DNA of 64,000 nt, taken from the NCBI GenBank assembly GCA_036732025.1, contig DAINDE010000008.1:1-64000 (forward strand), given 5' to 3'. Below, one piece after another: positions 7,254 through 15,217 of the stretch; position 1 is the first letter of the stretch, and every line of letters starts with the position of its first letter. This DNA is from SSSZ01 sp036732025 (GTDB lineage: Bacteria; Pseudomonadota; Gammaproteobacteria; Burkholderiales; Rhodocyclaceae). Made by a program: the position numbers and the translations under genes. Under the pieces are notes generated by a model that was given only the letters and a program-made list of their open reading frames with translations, ran no database searches and was not told where the DNA came from.

Positions 7254-8583
7254 AGCCCTGTCCGTCTTCCTGGTGGAGGATGACGCCGCCGTCCGCAAGG
7301 GCTGCGAGCAGGCGCTCACTATCGCCGACATCCCGGTGCAGGGCTTCGCCGACGCCGAGGCCCTGCTCGCCGCCCTGGCCCGGGGCGCACGGCCGGGGCT
7401 GGTGGTGTCCGACGTGCGCCTGCCGGGCCGCGACGGCCTGGCACTCCTGCGGGAATTGCGCCAGCTCGACCGGGAACTGCCGGTGCTCCTCGTCACCGGC
7501 CACGGCGACGTGGCCATGGCGGTGGAAGCCATGCGCGAGGGGGCCCACGATTTCATCGAGAAACCCTTCGCCTCGGAGCGGCTGGTGGCGGCGGTGCAGG
7601 GCGCCCTGGAAAAGCGCGCCCTGCTGCTGGAAAACCGCCGCCTCAAGGAACAGCTCGCCGGCCAGGGGGCCGCCGCCATCATCGGCCAGTCCCCGGGCAT
7701 GCAGGCGGTGCGCCGGCTGGTGGAGGCCCTGGCGGCCACCGACGTCGACATCCTCATCAACGGCGAGACCGGCTGCGGCAAGGAGGTGGTGGCCCGGGCC
7801 ATCCACGCTGCCAGCGGCCGCCGGGGGGCCTTCGTCGCCATCAACTGCGGCGCCCTGCCGGAGAGCGTTTTCGAGAGCGAGCTCTTCGGCCACGAGGCGG
7901 GCGCCTTCACCGGCGCCGGCAAGCGCCGCATCGGCCGCATCGAGTACGCCAGCGGCGGCACCGTCTTCCTCGACGAAATCGAGTCCATGCCCCTGGCCCT
8001 GCAGGTCAAGCTCCTGCGCGTCCTGCAGGAGCGGGTGGTGGAGCGCCTGGGCAGCAATGCGGCCATCCCCGTGGACTGCCGGGTGCTCGCCGCCACCAAG
8101 ACCGACCTCAAGGCCCTGGCCGAGGCCGGGCGCTTCCGGGGCGACCTCTACTACCGCCTCAACGTGGTCAGCCTCGACCTGCCGCCGCTGCGCGAGCGGC
8201 GCCAGGACATCCCCCTGCTGATGGCCCATTTCCTGGCCGAGGCAGCGGCCCGCTACCGGCGCGAGGCGCCTGCCTGGAGCCCGGCCGACCTGGCCCGCTG
8301 GCAGGCCCACGACTGGCCGGGCAACGTGCGGGAGCTGAAGAACGTCGCCGACCGCTGGTGCCTGGGCCTGCCCGACGGCCTGGCGCCGGCCGTGGCCCCT
8401 GCCGCCGCCGGCCGGTCCCTGGCCGAGCAGGTGGATGCTGCCGAGGCGGCGGCCATCGCCGAAGCCCTGCGGGCCTGTGCCGGCAACGTGGCGCGGGCGG
8501 CCCAGGCGCTGCAGGTGCCGAAAAAGACCCTCTACGACAAGCTGCACCGCCACGGCCTCGACCCGGAATCCTGGCGGGGCTGA
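7243..8583 (+). CDS. DctD-like sigma-54-dependent response regulator
   Basis: A 446-residue transcription activator. The receiver domain (about 5-120) has the acidic pair ED at 12-13 and phospho-Asp D57 in VVSDVRLPG. The AAA+ domain (about 145-375) shows Walker A GETGCGKE, the sigma-54 contact loop GAFTGA and Walker B GGTVFLDEI. A Fis-type HTH at the end contains ARAAQALQVPKKTLYDKLHRHG. GTG 7243 is chosen because AGGAGG (7231-7236) sits six bases before it; this start overlaps the tautomerase gene by 11 bp. It should be phosphorylated by the kinase encoded at 5096 and is the natural candidate to activate the -24/-12 promoter at 2328. Confidence 0.9.
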   Translation: MAPEALSVFLVEDDAAVRKGCEQALTIADIPVQGFADAEALLAALARGARPGLVVSDVRLPGRDGLALLRELRQLDRELPVLLVTGHGDVAMAVEAMREGAHDFIEKPFASERLVAAVQGALEKRALLLENRRLKEQLAGQGAAAIIGQSPGMQAVRRLVEALAATDVDILINGETGCGKEVVARAIHAASGRRGAFVAINCGALPESVFESELFGHEAGAFTGAGKRRIGRIEYASGGTVFLDEIESMPLALQVKLLRVLQERVVERLGSNAAIPVDCRVLAATKTDLKALAEAGRFRGDLYYRLNVVSLDLPPLRERRQDIPLLMAHFLAEAAARYRREAPAWSPADLARWQAHDWPGNVRELKNVADRWCLGLPDGLAPAVAPAAAGRSLAEQVDAAEAAAIAEALRACAGNVARAAQALQVPKKTLYDKLHRHGLDPESWRG

Positions 8584-8617
8584 TATCCTTGCCGCCTGCC
8601 TCTTTCCCGGATACGCC

Positions 8618-8836
8618 ATGAAGATCACCTTTGCCGTGCGCGGCGACCACATCCAGCTCGACCAACTGCTCAAGGCCACGGGCCTCGTCGAATCGGGCGG
8701 GGCCGCCCATGCCGCCATCGCCGACGGTCTGGTACAGGTGGATGGCCGCTACGAAACCCGCAAGCGGGCCAAGCTGCGGCCGGGGCAGGTGGTGGTGTTC
8801 TACGGCCAGACGGTGGAGCTGGTGGGCGAAGCCTGA
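8618..8836 (+). CDS. Small S4-domain RNA-binding protein (YbcJ-like)
   Basis: A 72-residue protein made almost entirely of an S4 RNA-binding fold: IQLDQLLKATGLVESGGAAH, then ADGLVQVDGRYETRKRAKLRPGQVV. Length and layout match the YbcJ/RNA-binding S4 family, whose members associate with ribosomes or structured RNA; the target is not known. It starts 34 bp after the DctD-like gene with no evident terminator between, so it may be read from the same transcript, but it is functionally unrelated. It is tightly convergent (3 bp) with the DUF2789 gene. Confidence 0.82.
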   Translation: MKITFAVRGDHIQLDQLLKATGLVESGGAAHAAIADGLVQVDGRYETRKRAKLRPGQVVVFYGQTVELVGEA

Positions 8837-8839
8837 CCG

Positions 8840-9073
8840 TCAGTTCTCCCGCAGGCGGGCGTTGAGTTCGTCGATGACGCCGGCCCAGTCCGCGTCTTCG
8901 ATGATTTCCTCCTTGAGGAAGGCGCGTTGGGCCGGGGTCCAGAAGGCGGCCCGGTAGAGCGGGATCGCCTGGCTCAGCCGGTGGGAATCGAGAAAGGCTT
9001 CCATGCCCTCGGGATCGCTGGGCAGTCCCAGTTGGGCGAAGAGGTTGCGCATGGTGTGCAGGCCGGCTTCCAT
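8840..9073 (-). CDS. DUF2789 family protein
   Basis: A 77-residue acidic, helical protein. The start at ATG 9073 is preceded on its strand by AGGAAAGGA; an upstream in-frame ATG at 9118 would give 92 residues but has no better ribosome site. The body (LFAQLGLPSDPEGMEAFL, PLYRAAFWTPAQRAFLKEEI, DADWAGVIDELNARLRE) matches DUF2789, a family of small conserved proteobacterial proteins with no established role. No signal peptide or membrane segment is present. Confidence 0.78.
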   Translation of the reverse strand: MEAGLHTMRNLFAQLGLPSDPEGMEAFLDSHRLSQAIPLYRAAFWTPAQRAFLKEEIIEDADWAGVIDELNARLREN

Positions 9074-9209
9074 GTCTTGTCCTTTCCTGGGTGGTGGTCG
9101 GTGACTCTTTGATGCCACGGGGCTGGGCGGGGTTCCTCGGGCGCCGTTGGACCCGCCCCCGGCAATCGGTTATCGTTGCGCCACACAAAAATATTCTGGA
9201 GACAGACCC

Positions 9210-10601
9210 ATGGAGAACCGCCTGCCCCCTCTCGGGCCGGATGCGGCTGCGCCGCTGCCTTTCAACGTCGCCGGCCCCGATGCCGACCTGCACCAGATCG
9301 TCGTCGTCGGCGGCGGCGCCGGCGGCCTGGAACTGGTGACCAAGCTGGGGGAGCGCCTCGGGCGCCGCAGGAAGGCGGCCGTCACCCTCATCGAGAAGGC
9401 CCGAACCCATTTCTGGAAGCCCCACCTGCACGAGATCGCGGCGGGCAGCATGGATCTCGGCGTCTACGAGCTCAACCACCTCGCCCAGTCCTACTGGCAC
9501 GGCTACCGCTACCGCTTCGGCGAGGTGGTGGGCATCGACCGGGAGCGGAAACTGGTCTTCACCGCCCCCTACGTGGATGAATACGGCGAGGAAGTCATCG
9601 CCGCGCCCCGGGCCTTCCGCTACGACACCCTGGTCATTTCCGTCGGCAGCCTGACCAACGACTTCGGCACCCCGGGGGTGAAGGAGCACGCCATCTGCCT
9701 GGAAACGCCTGCCCAGGCGGCCCACTTCCACCGGCGCATGGTCAATGCCTGCATCCGCGCCCATGCCCAGAGCGAACCCCGGCGGCCGGGCCAGCTCACC
9801 GTGGCCATCATCGGCGCCGGCGCCACCGGCATCGAACTGGCGGCGGAACTGCACAACACCACCCGCGCCCTGGTGTCCTTCGGCCTCGACCGCATCGATC
9901 CGGGCAAGGACATCCGCATCATCGTCATCGAGGCCGCCCCGCGCATCCTGCCGGCGGTGCCCGAGCGCGTGTCCGACTCGGCCATGAAGCTCCTCGACAA
10001 GATCGGCGTCGAGGTGCGCACCGGCGCCGCCGTGGCCGAGGTGCTGCCCGACGGCGTGCGCCTGCAGGGCGGCGAGGTCATTCCGGCGGAGCTGGTGGTC
10101 TGGGCGGCCGGTGTCAAGGCGCCGGAAATGCTCAAGGATTTCGGCGGCCTGGAAAGCAACCGCATCAACCAGTTGGTGGTGGAACCCACCCTGCAGACCA
10201 CCCGCGACCCCGACATCTTCGCCCTGGGCGACTGCGCCGCCTGCCAGTGGCAAGGCAAGCCGGCCGGCGTCAATGTGCCGCCCCGGGCCCAGGCCGCCCA
10301 CCAGCAGGCCTCCCACCTGGTCCGGCAGATCGAGGCCCGGCTCGCCGGGCGCCCCCTCAAACCCTGGCGCTACCGGGATTTCGGCTCCCTGGTGTCACTG
10401 GGCAAGTATTCCACCGTGGGCAACCTGATGGGCAGCCTGGTGGGGGGCAACCTGTGGCTGGAAGGGCGCTTCGCCAGCCTCATGTACCTGTCCCTCTACA
10501 AGCTCCACGAACTGGCGCTGCACGGCATCGTCAAGGTCACCCTGGATACCCTGGCCCGGCTCATCACCCGGCGCACCGAGCCCCACGTCAAGCTGCACTG
10601 A
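9210..10601 (+). CDS. ndh: Type II NADH:quinone oxidoreductase (NDH-2)
   Basis: A 463-residue membrane-associated flavoprotein that oxidises NADH and reduces quinone without pumping protons. The FAD-binding motif VVVGGGAGG lies at residues 31-39; the NADH-binding motif is IIGAGATGIELAAEL near 208-222. The late FAD segment DIFALGDCAA and the C-terminal amphipathic region (SLVSLGKYSTVGNLMG, RFASLMYLSLYKLHEL) are typical of NDH-2 and suggest peripheral membrane attachment. ATG 9210 follows GGAGA and gives a normal length with a roughly 28-residue N-terminal extension. It is divergent from DUF2789 and convergent with the alanine dehydrogenase gene, only 3 bp away. Confidence 0.92.
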   Translation: MENRLPPLGPDAAAPLPFNVAGPDADLHQIVVVGGGAGGLELVTKLGERLGRRRKAAVTLIEKARTHFWKPHLHEIAAGSMDLGVYELNHLAQSYWHGYRYRFGEVVGIDRERKLVFTAPYVDEYGEEVIAAPRAFRYDTLVISVGSLTNDFGTPGVKEHAICLETPAQAAHFHRRMVNACIRAHAQSEPRRPGQLTVAIIGAGATGIELAAELHNTTRALVSFGLDRIDPGKDIRIIVIEAAPRILPAVPERVSDSAMKLLDKIGVEVRTGAAVAEVLPDGVRLQGGEVIPAELVVWAAGVKAPEMLKDFGGLESNRINQLVVEPTLQTTRDPDIFALGDCAACQWQGKPAGVNVPPRAQAAHQQASHLVRQIEARLAGRPLKPWRYRDFGSLVSLGKYSTVGNLMGSLVGGNLWLEGRFASLMYLSLYKLHELALHGIVKVTLDTLARLITRRTEPHVKLH

Positions 10602-10604
10602 GAC

Positions 10605-11702
10605 TCACAAGGGCGCGCAGGGCAGGCCGAGGGCGGCGGCGACGGCGGGGTGGGTCAGGCGCCCGCCCTGGACGTTGATGCCCGCCGCCAGGTGCCGGTC
10701 GGCGGCGGCCGCCCCCTGCCAGCCGCGCTCCGCCAGGGCCAGCACGAAGGGGCGGGTGGCGTTGTTGAGCGCCAGGGCCGAGGTGCGGGGGACGGCGCCG
10801 GGCATGTTGGCGACGCAGTAATGGAGGACGCCCTCCTCGACGAATACTGGCGCGGCATGGGTGGTGGGGCGGGAGGTTTCGACGCAGCCGCCCTGGTCGA
10901 TGGCGACGTCGACGATGACGCTGGCCGGCTTCATGCGCTGCAACAGCTCCCGCGTCACCAGCTTGGGTGCCGTGGCGCCGGGCACGAGGACGGCACCGAT
11001 GACCAGGTCGGCCCGGGCGACGAAGGCCTCCACCGTCTCCGGGGTGGCGGCGACGGTGCGCAGGCGCCCGCCGTATTCCCGGTCGAGGGCCTCCAGGCGG
11101 GGCAGGGAGAGGTCGAGGATGGTGGTTTCCGCCCCCAGGCCGACGGCGACGCGGGCGGCATGGCTGCCGACGGTGCCGGCGCCGAGGATGGCCACCTGGC
11201 CGGCGGGTACCCCCGGCACCCCGCCCAGCAGCACGCCGCGGCCGCCCTGGGCCTTTTCCAGCCAGTGGGCGCCGGCTTGCACCGCCAGGCGGCCTGCCAC
11301 GGCCGACATGGGGGCGAGGAGCGGCAGGCCGCCGGCGGTGTCGGTGACCGTCTCGTAGGCGATGGCGGTGCAGCCGGAGGCGAGCAGGGCCTGGGCCTGG
11401 GCCGGATCGGGGGCGAGGTGGAGATAAGTGAACAGGGTCAGGTCCGGGCGCAGGAAGGGGAATTCCGCCGGCTGCGGCTCCTTCACCTTGACCACCAGGT
11501 CGGCGGCCCAGGCGTCGGGGGCGGTGGCCACCAGGCGGGCCCCGGCGGCCGCGTAGGCGGCGTCCTCGAAGCCGCCGCCCAGGCCGGCGCCCTGCTCGAC
11601 CAGGACCTCGTGGCCGCGGGCGGCCAGCTCGCGCACGGTGGCCGGCACCAGGCCGACGCGGTATTCGTTGTTCTTGGTTTCCCGGGGTACGCCGATCCGC
11701 AT
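10605..11702 (-). CDS. ald: Alanine dehydrogenase
   Basis: A 365-residue cytoplasmic enzyme that converts L-alanine to pyruvate and ammonia with NAD+. It starts MRIGVPRETKNNEYRVGLVP, the family's conserved N-terminus with the substrate-contacting Arg. VVKVKEPQPAEF carries the conserved Lys, TYLHLAPD the catalytic His, and AILGAGTVGSHAARVAVGLG the NAD site near 170. VDVAIDQGGC and HYCVANMPGAVPRTSALALN are signature segments. GGAGG lies just before ATG 11702. It is 11 bp downstream of the DUF47 gene and probably the last gene of a pit-DUF47-ald transcript, an unusual pairing of phosphate uptake and amino-acid catabolism. Confidence 0.92.
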   Translation of the reverse strand: MRIGVPRETKNNEYRVGLVPATVRELAARGHEVLVEQGAGLGGGFEDAAYAAAGARLVATAPDAWAADLVVKVKEPQPAEFPFLRPDLTLFTYLHLAPDPAQAQALLASGCTAIAYETVTDTAGGLPLLAPMSAVAGRLAVQAGAHWLEKAQGGRGVLLGGVPGVPAGQVAILGAGTVGSHAARVAVGLGAETTILDLSLPRLEALDREYGGRLRTVAATPETVEAFVARADLVIGAVLVPGATAPKLVTRELLQRMKPASVIVDVAIDQGGCVETSRPTTHAAPVFVEEGVLHYCVANMPGAVPRTSALALNNATRPFVLALAERGWQGAAAADRHLAAGINVQGGRLTHPAVAAALGLPCAPL

Positions 11703-11713
11703 GGCTTCCTCCT

Positions 11714-12382
11714 TCAGCACATCTTGACGACGATGTCGTGGAGCGTATTGGCGCAATTGGCCATGCGGTCCGCGCAGTTGGAAAGGTGGCGGTAGATTTC
11801 CCGCCGCTTGAACATGTGGATGTAGTCGTCGCCCTGGAAGAGGTCGGCGATGGCCCGCCGGTAGGCCTTTTCCACCCGCCGCTCGGCCTTGCGCCCGGCA
11901 TCGGCGTCGGTGGCGGCGGCGGCCGGCTCCCGGGCCAGCCGGGCGTAGCCGGTCACCAGGGCGTCGGTGCCCAGCTTGATGTGCATGGCCATCTCCAGGC
12001 AGTGCTTGTCCGGGGCCAGGCCGAGGACATCCATCTCGCTCACCGTCGTCTTGCAGTAATTGACGATCTCGTCGAGATCGACGATGGCGCGGTAGATGTC
12101 CTCCCGGTCGATGGGGGTGGCGAAGGCCTCGTTCAGGGTGTGCAGGTTGCGCACCTTGAGGCGGTCCGCCTCGTGCTCGTCCTGGCGGATCTGCTGGCCG
12201 GTGGCGGGGTCGCCGGTTTCCATGAACTCCACCAGCAGGCCCGTGGTATGCGACACCTGCTGGCATTGCTCGGCCAGCAGGGCGAAGAAATCGGGCATCT
12301 TGGGAAAGACCCGCTCGAACAGGCGGCGGAAGACGGAAGGGGAGGTTTTCCCCGAGGGGACTTCTTTCAGGGCGTCGCTCAT
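11714..12382 (-). CDS. DUF47 (PhoU-like) partner of the Pit phosphate transporter
   Basis: A 222-residue helical protein of the DUF47/PhoU-like family that accompanies Pit transporters and is thought to regulate them. Typical segments are FFALLAEQCQQVSHTTGLLV, RQDEHEADRLKVRNLH and TPIDREDIYRAIVDLDEIVN; the acidic DEHEADR and DREDI positions probably bind metal as in PhoU. It begins 10 bp after pit. The first 12 residues (MSDALKEVPSGK) are not part of the family fold: they are encoded by a 27-bp repeat unit that also occurs, four times over, at the start of the unrelated aldolase at 53021. Confidence 0.85.
   Translation of the reverse strand: MSDALKEVPSGKTSPSVFRRLFERVFPKMPDFFALLAEQCQQVSHTTGLLVEFMETGDPATGQQIRQDEHEADRLKVRNLHTLNEAFATPIDREDIYRAIVDLDEIVNYCKTTVSEMDVLGLAPDKHCLEMAMHIKLGTDALVTGYARLAREPAAAATDADAGRKAERRVEKAYRRAIADLFQGDDYIHMFKRREIYRHLSNCADRMANCANTLHDIVVKMC
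12350..12376 (-). repeat. Single copy of 27-bp repeat encoding DALKEVPSG
   Basis: This unit, read on the minus strand, encodes DALKEVPSG as residues 3-11 of the DUF47 protein. It contains the palindromic core CCCCGAGGGG (plus strand). Only one base separates it from the first unit of the four-unit array at 52908-53015, and the codon for residue 2 and the start codon context are also alike. Confidence 0.75.
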
Positions 12383-12392
12383 GGCGTGCTCC

Positions 12393-13433
12393 TCACAGGC
12401 GGTCGAGGTAGAGGTTCATCAAGGCATAGGCCTGGATGGCGGCGATGGCGGCGCCGGGAATGGTGATCAGCCAGGTGAGGGCGATGTCCTTGGCCTTCGT
12501 CCAGCGCACCGCCCGCGGGCGCTCCGAGGCGCCGATGCCCATGATCGAGGTGGCCACCACATGGGTGGTCGATACCGGGGCCCCGGCAAGGGAGGCGGCC
12601 AGGATCACCGAGGCGGCCGTCACCTGGGAGCCGAGGGCATGGACCGGGCGCACCCGGTAGATGGCGAAGCCCAGGGTGCGCACGATGCGCCAGCCGCCGG
12701 AAAGGATGCCCAGGGTGATGGCCGAGGCGCAGGCCAGCATCACCCAGAAGGGCACCTCGAAGCGGGGAATGAAGCCGCCGAGCAGCAACACCAGGGTGAG
12801 GATGCCCATGCTCTTCTGGGCGTCGTTGGCCCCGTGGGAAAAGGCCAGGCCGGCGGCGGTGACGAACTGGGCCGCCCGCAGGCGGGAATTGGCGGCGGGG
12901 TTGGCGGCCATGAGCAGGCGGTTCAGCAGGCGGTGGATGAGGAAACCGGCCCAGAAGCCGATGAGGGGCGACAGCACCAGGGCCGCCAGCACCTTGACGA
13001 CGCCGGTGAGATGGCCCCGGGCCAGCTCGGCGAAGCCCCACACCACGTGGTCGCCGCCCACCGCCACCACCACCGCCCCGGCCAGCCCGCCCACCAGGGC
13101 GTGGGACGACGAGGAGGGAATGCCGAAATACCAGGTGCCCAGGTTCCAGACGATGGCCCCGACCAGGCCGCAGAGCAGGATGGCCAGGGCGCCGTCGGCC
13201 GGGATGCCGTCGAGGCGGACGAAGGAGCCGATGGTGTTGGCCACCGCCGTGCCCCCCAGCAGGGGGCCGAGGAATTCGAAAAAGCCCACCACCACCACCG
13301 CCTGGGCCGGCGTCATGGCCCGCGAGGCGATCACCGTCGCCACGATGTTGGCCGCGTCGTGGAAGCCGTTGGTGTAATCGAAAAGCAGCACCACGGCGAT
13401 GGCGGCAAGGGTGAGGAGGAGCAGGGTGTCCAC
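12393..13433 (-). CDS. pit: Pit-family inorganic phosphate transporter
   Basis: A 346-residue inner-membrane permease for phosphate (as metal-phosphate, driven by protons). It has about ten hydrophobic segments and the two PHO-4 signature repeats: LLFDYTNGFHDAANIVATVI at the N-terminus and FVTAAGLAFSHGANDAQKSM in the second half. These duplicated GANDxx/GFHDAAN motifs are diagnostic. The start is a GTG at 13433 with no strong ribosome site; an out-of-frame ATG overlaps it. The DUF47 partner follows directly. The upstream region is shared with the divergent flavin-reductase-like gene. Confidence 0.9.
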   Translation of the reverse strand: MDTLLLLTLAAIAVVLLFDYTNGFHDAANIVATVIASRAMTPAQAVVVVGFFEFLGPLLGGTAVANTIGSFVRLDGIPADGALAILLCGLVGAIVWNLGTWYFGIPSSSSHALVGGLAGAVVVAVGGDHVVWGFAELARGHLTGVVKVLAALVLSPLIGFWAGFLIHRLLNRLLMAANPAANSRLRAAQFVTAAGLAFSHGANDAQKSMGILTLVLLLGGFIPRFEVPFWVMLACASAITLGILSGGWRIVRTLGFAIYRVRPVHALGSQVTAASVILAASLAGAPVSTTHVVATSIMGIGASERPRAVRWTKAKDIALTWLITIPGAAIAAIQAYALMNLYLDRL

Positions 13434-13568
13434 GGTGTCATTGTTCTAGGGACTTGTCTCGTCGTCGATTATGACACGAGGCCCGGGCCCAAGAGCGCAA
13501 GATCCGGGTCGACGGCCGCGGGTGGCCGGGGCGACCATGGCGCCGTCAACACGCTTACGGAGTCGAAC

Positions 13569-14252
13569 ATGCACCAGTCGATCGAACCTGCCATCCTCTA
13601 CTTCGGTACCCCAGTGGTGCTGGTCAGCACCCTCAACTCCGACGGCAGCGCCAACCTGGCGCCCATTTCGTCCATCTTCTGGCTGGGCTGGCGCTGCATG
13701 ATCGGCGTCGAAGGGACCTCCCGGACGGCGGGCAACTTGCGCCGCACCGGCCAATGCGTACTCAATCTGCCTTCCGTCTGCGAGATGCCGGCGGTGAACC
13801 TCTTGGCGCTCACCACCGGCGCCGACCCCGTGCCGCCCCACAAAGCAGCCCGCGGCTACCGGCATGTGGGCGACAAGTTCGCCGCCGCGGGGCTGACCGC
13901 GGCCGGCGCCGAAACCGTGGCCCCGCCGCGGGTGGCGGAGTGCCCGGTGCAACTGGAGGCCGTGCTCGAAGGAATCCACCCGATGGCCGATAATGACGCG
14001 ACCCTGCGCGGCTTTGTCGCCTGCTTCGAGCTGCGCATCCAGCGGGTGCATGTGCACGAATCTCTGCTTCTCACCGGGGAGCCTAACCGCGTCGATCCGG
14101 AAAAATGGAGGCCTTTGATCATGAGTTTCCAGCGCTTCTACGGCCTGGGGCCGGAAATCGCCGGCTCCCGCCTGGCCATGGTGCCGGAGCGTGCCTACCG
14201 CAGCCCGGACGTGGACCGGGCGCGCCGGGCGGAGCGCCACCGCCATGGATGA
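13569..14252 (+). CDS. Flavin-reductase-like / FMN-binding split-barrel protein
   Basis: A 227-residue cytoplasmic protein with the FMN-binding split barrel of the flavin reductase/DIM6 family: AILYFGTPVVLVSTLNSDG, NLAPISSIFWLGWRCMIGV, then GNLRRTGQCVLNLPS. Such proteins bind FMN and act as flavin reductases or oxygenase partners; the actual reaction is not visible. ATG 13569 follows GGAG. The last 8 bases overlap the start of the AraC-MGMT gene, so the two are translationally coupled. The C-terminal 20 residues are Arg-rich and probably disordered. Confidence 0.78.
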   Translation: MHQSIEPAILYFGTPVVLVSTLNSDGSANLAPISSIFWLGWRCMIGVEGTSRTAGNLRRTGQCVLNLPSVCEMPAVNLLALTTGADPVPPHKAARGYRHVGDKFAAAGLTAAGAETVAPPRVAECPVQLEAVLEGIHPMADNDATLRGFVACFELRIQRVHVHESLLLTGEPNRVDPEKWRPLIMSFQRFYGLGPEIAGSRLAMVPERAYRSPDVDRARRAERHRHG

Positions 14253-15096
14253 GGTGCAGCGCAGCGCCGCCGCCGACTACGAGCGCATCGCCCGGGCCAT
14301 CGCCTTCATCGCCCGGCGGGTGGGCGAGCAGCCGACCCTGGAAGCCGTGGCCGACCACGTGCATCTCAGCCCCTTCCACTTCCAGCGCCTCTTCTGCCGC
14401 TGGGCCGGCACCACCCCCAAGCGCTTCCTGCAGGTGCTGACGGTGGAACGGGCCAAGGGCCTGCTCGACGCATCGCGCCCCCTGCTGGCGGTTGCGGAGG
14501 AACTCGGCCTGAGCAGCAGTTCCCGCCTCTATGACCATTTCGTGCAACTGGAGGCCATGACCCCCGGCGAATACCGGGCCGGAGGTGCCGGCCTGGCCAT
14601 CGAGTACGGGCTCCACGCCACGCCCTTCGGGGAGGCCCTCGTCGGCCTTACGCCGCGGGGGGTGTGCAGCTTCGAATTCATCGATGGCGCCGGGGCCGCC
14701 CAGGCCATCGCGCGGCTCCAGGCTCGCTGGCCGCGGGCTGCCTGGGTGTCCGCCCAGGCAGCCACCGCCGCCGTCGTCGAGCGCCTGTTCGGCGCCGAGC
14801 CGAAGGCCGCGGGGCCGCTGTCGCTCCATGTCGCCGGTACCAACTTCCAGCTCAGTGTCTGGAAGGCGCTACTCCGCATCCCCCCGGGGACGGTCGCCAG
14901 CTATGGTCAGGTGGCCGCCGCCCTCGGCCGGCCCCGGGCCGCCCGGGCCGTGGGGGCGGCGGTGGGCGCCAACCCGGTGGCCTTCCTCATCCCCTGCCAC
15001 CGGGTAATCCGGGAGACGGGCGAGTTGGGCGGCTACCGCTGGGGCGTCGCCCGCAAGCAGGCGATGCATTGCTGGGAGGCGGCCCGCGGCAGCTGA
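14245..15096 (+). CDS. AraC-type regulator fused to O6-methylguanine-DNA methyltransferase (Ada-like, no zinc domain)
   Basis: A 283-residue fusion. Residues 1-110 form an AraC double HTH (LEAVADHVHLSPFHFQRLF, then RLYDHFVQLEAMTPGEYR). Residues about 195-283 form the MGMT domain with the suicide cysteine C251 in IPCHRVI and SVWKALLRIPPGTVASYGQV. The E. coli Ada protein additionally has an N-terminal zinc domain that accepts methyl groups from phosphotriesters; it is missing here, so the methyl-phosphotriester switch cannot operate in the same way. The protein repairs alkylated guanine and may regulate its own locus. A degraded copy of the last 20 or so codons is visible at about 16278-16353. 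Confidence 0.88.
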   Translation: MDEVQRSAAADYERIARAIAFIARRVGEQPTLEAVADHVHLSPFHFQRLFCRWAGTTPKRFLQVLTVERAKGLLDASRPLLAVAEELGLSSSSRLYDHFVQLEAMTPGEYRAGGAGLAIEYGLHATPFGEALVGLTPRGVCSFEFIDGAGAAQAIARLQARWPRAAWVSAQAATAAVVERLFGAEPKAAGPLSLHVAGTNFQLSVWKALLRIPPGTVASYGQVAAALGRPRAARAVGAAVGANPVAFLIPCHRVIRETGELGGYRWGVARKQAMHCWEAARGS

Positions 15097-15217
15097 TGGG
15101 GCGGGGCGTCAGCCAGCGGCCCGGCCGGCGCTCCGGCACCCGGTCCGCGGGCATCCCCGGTCGCGGTGCGGAGAGGCTTGCCCTATCATGGTCAATGATC
15201 CATGCGGGGGTGATGCC

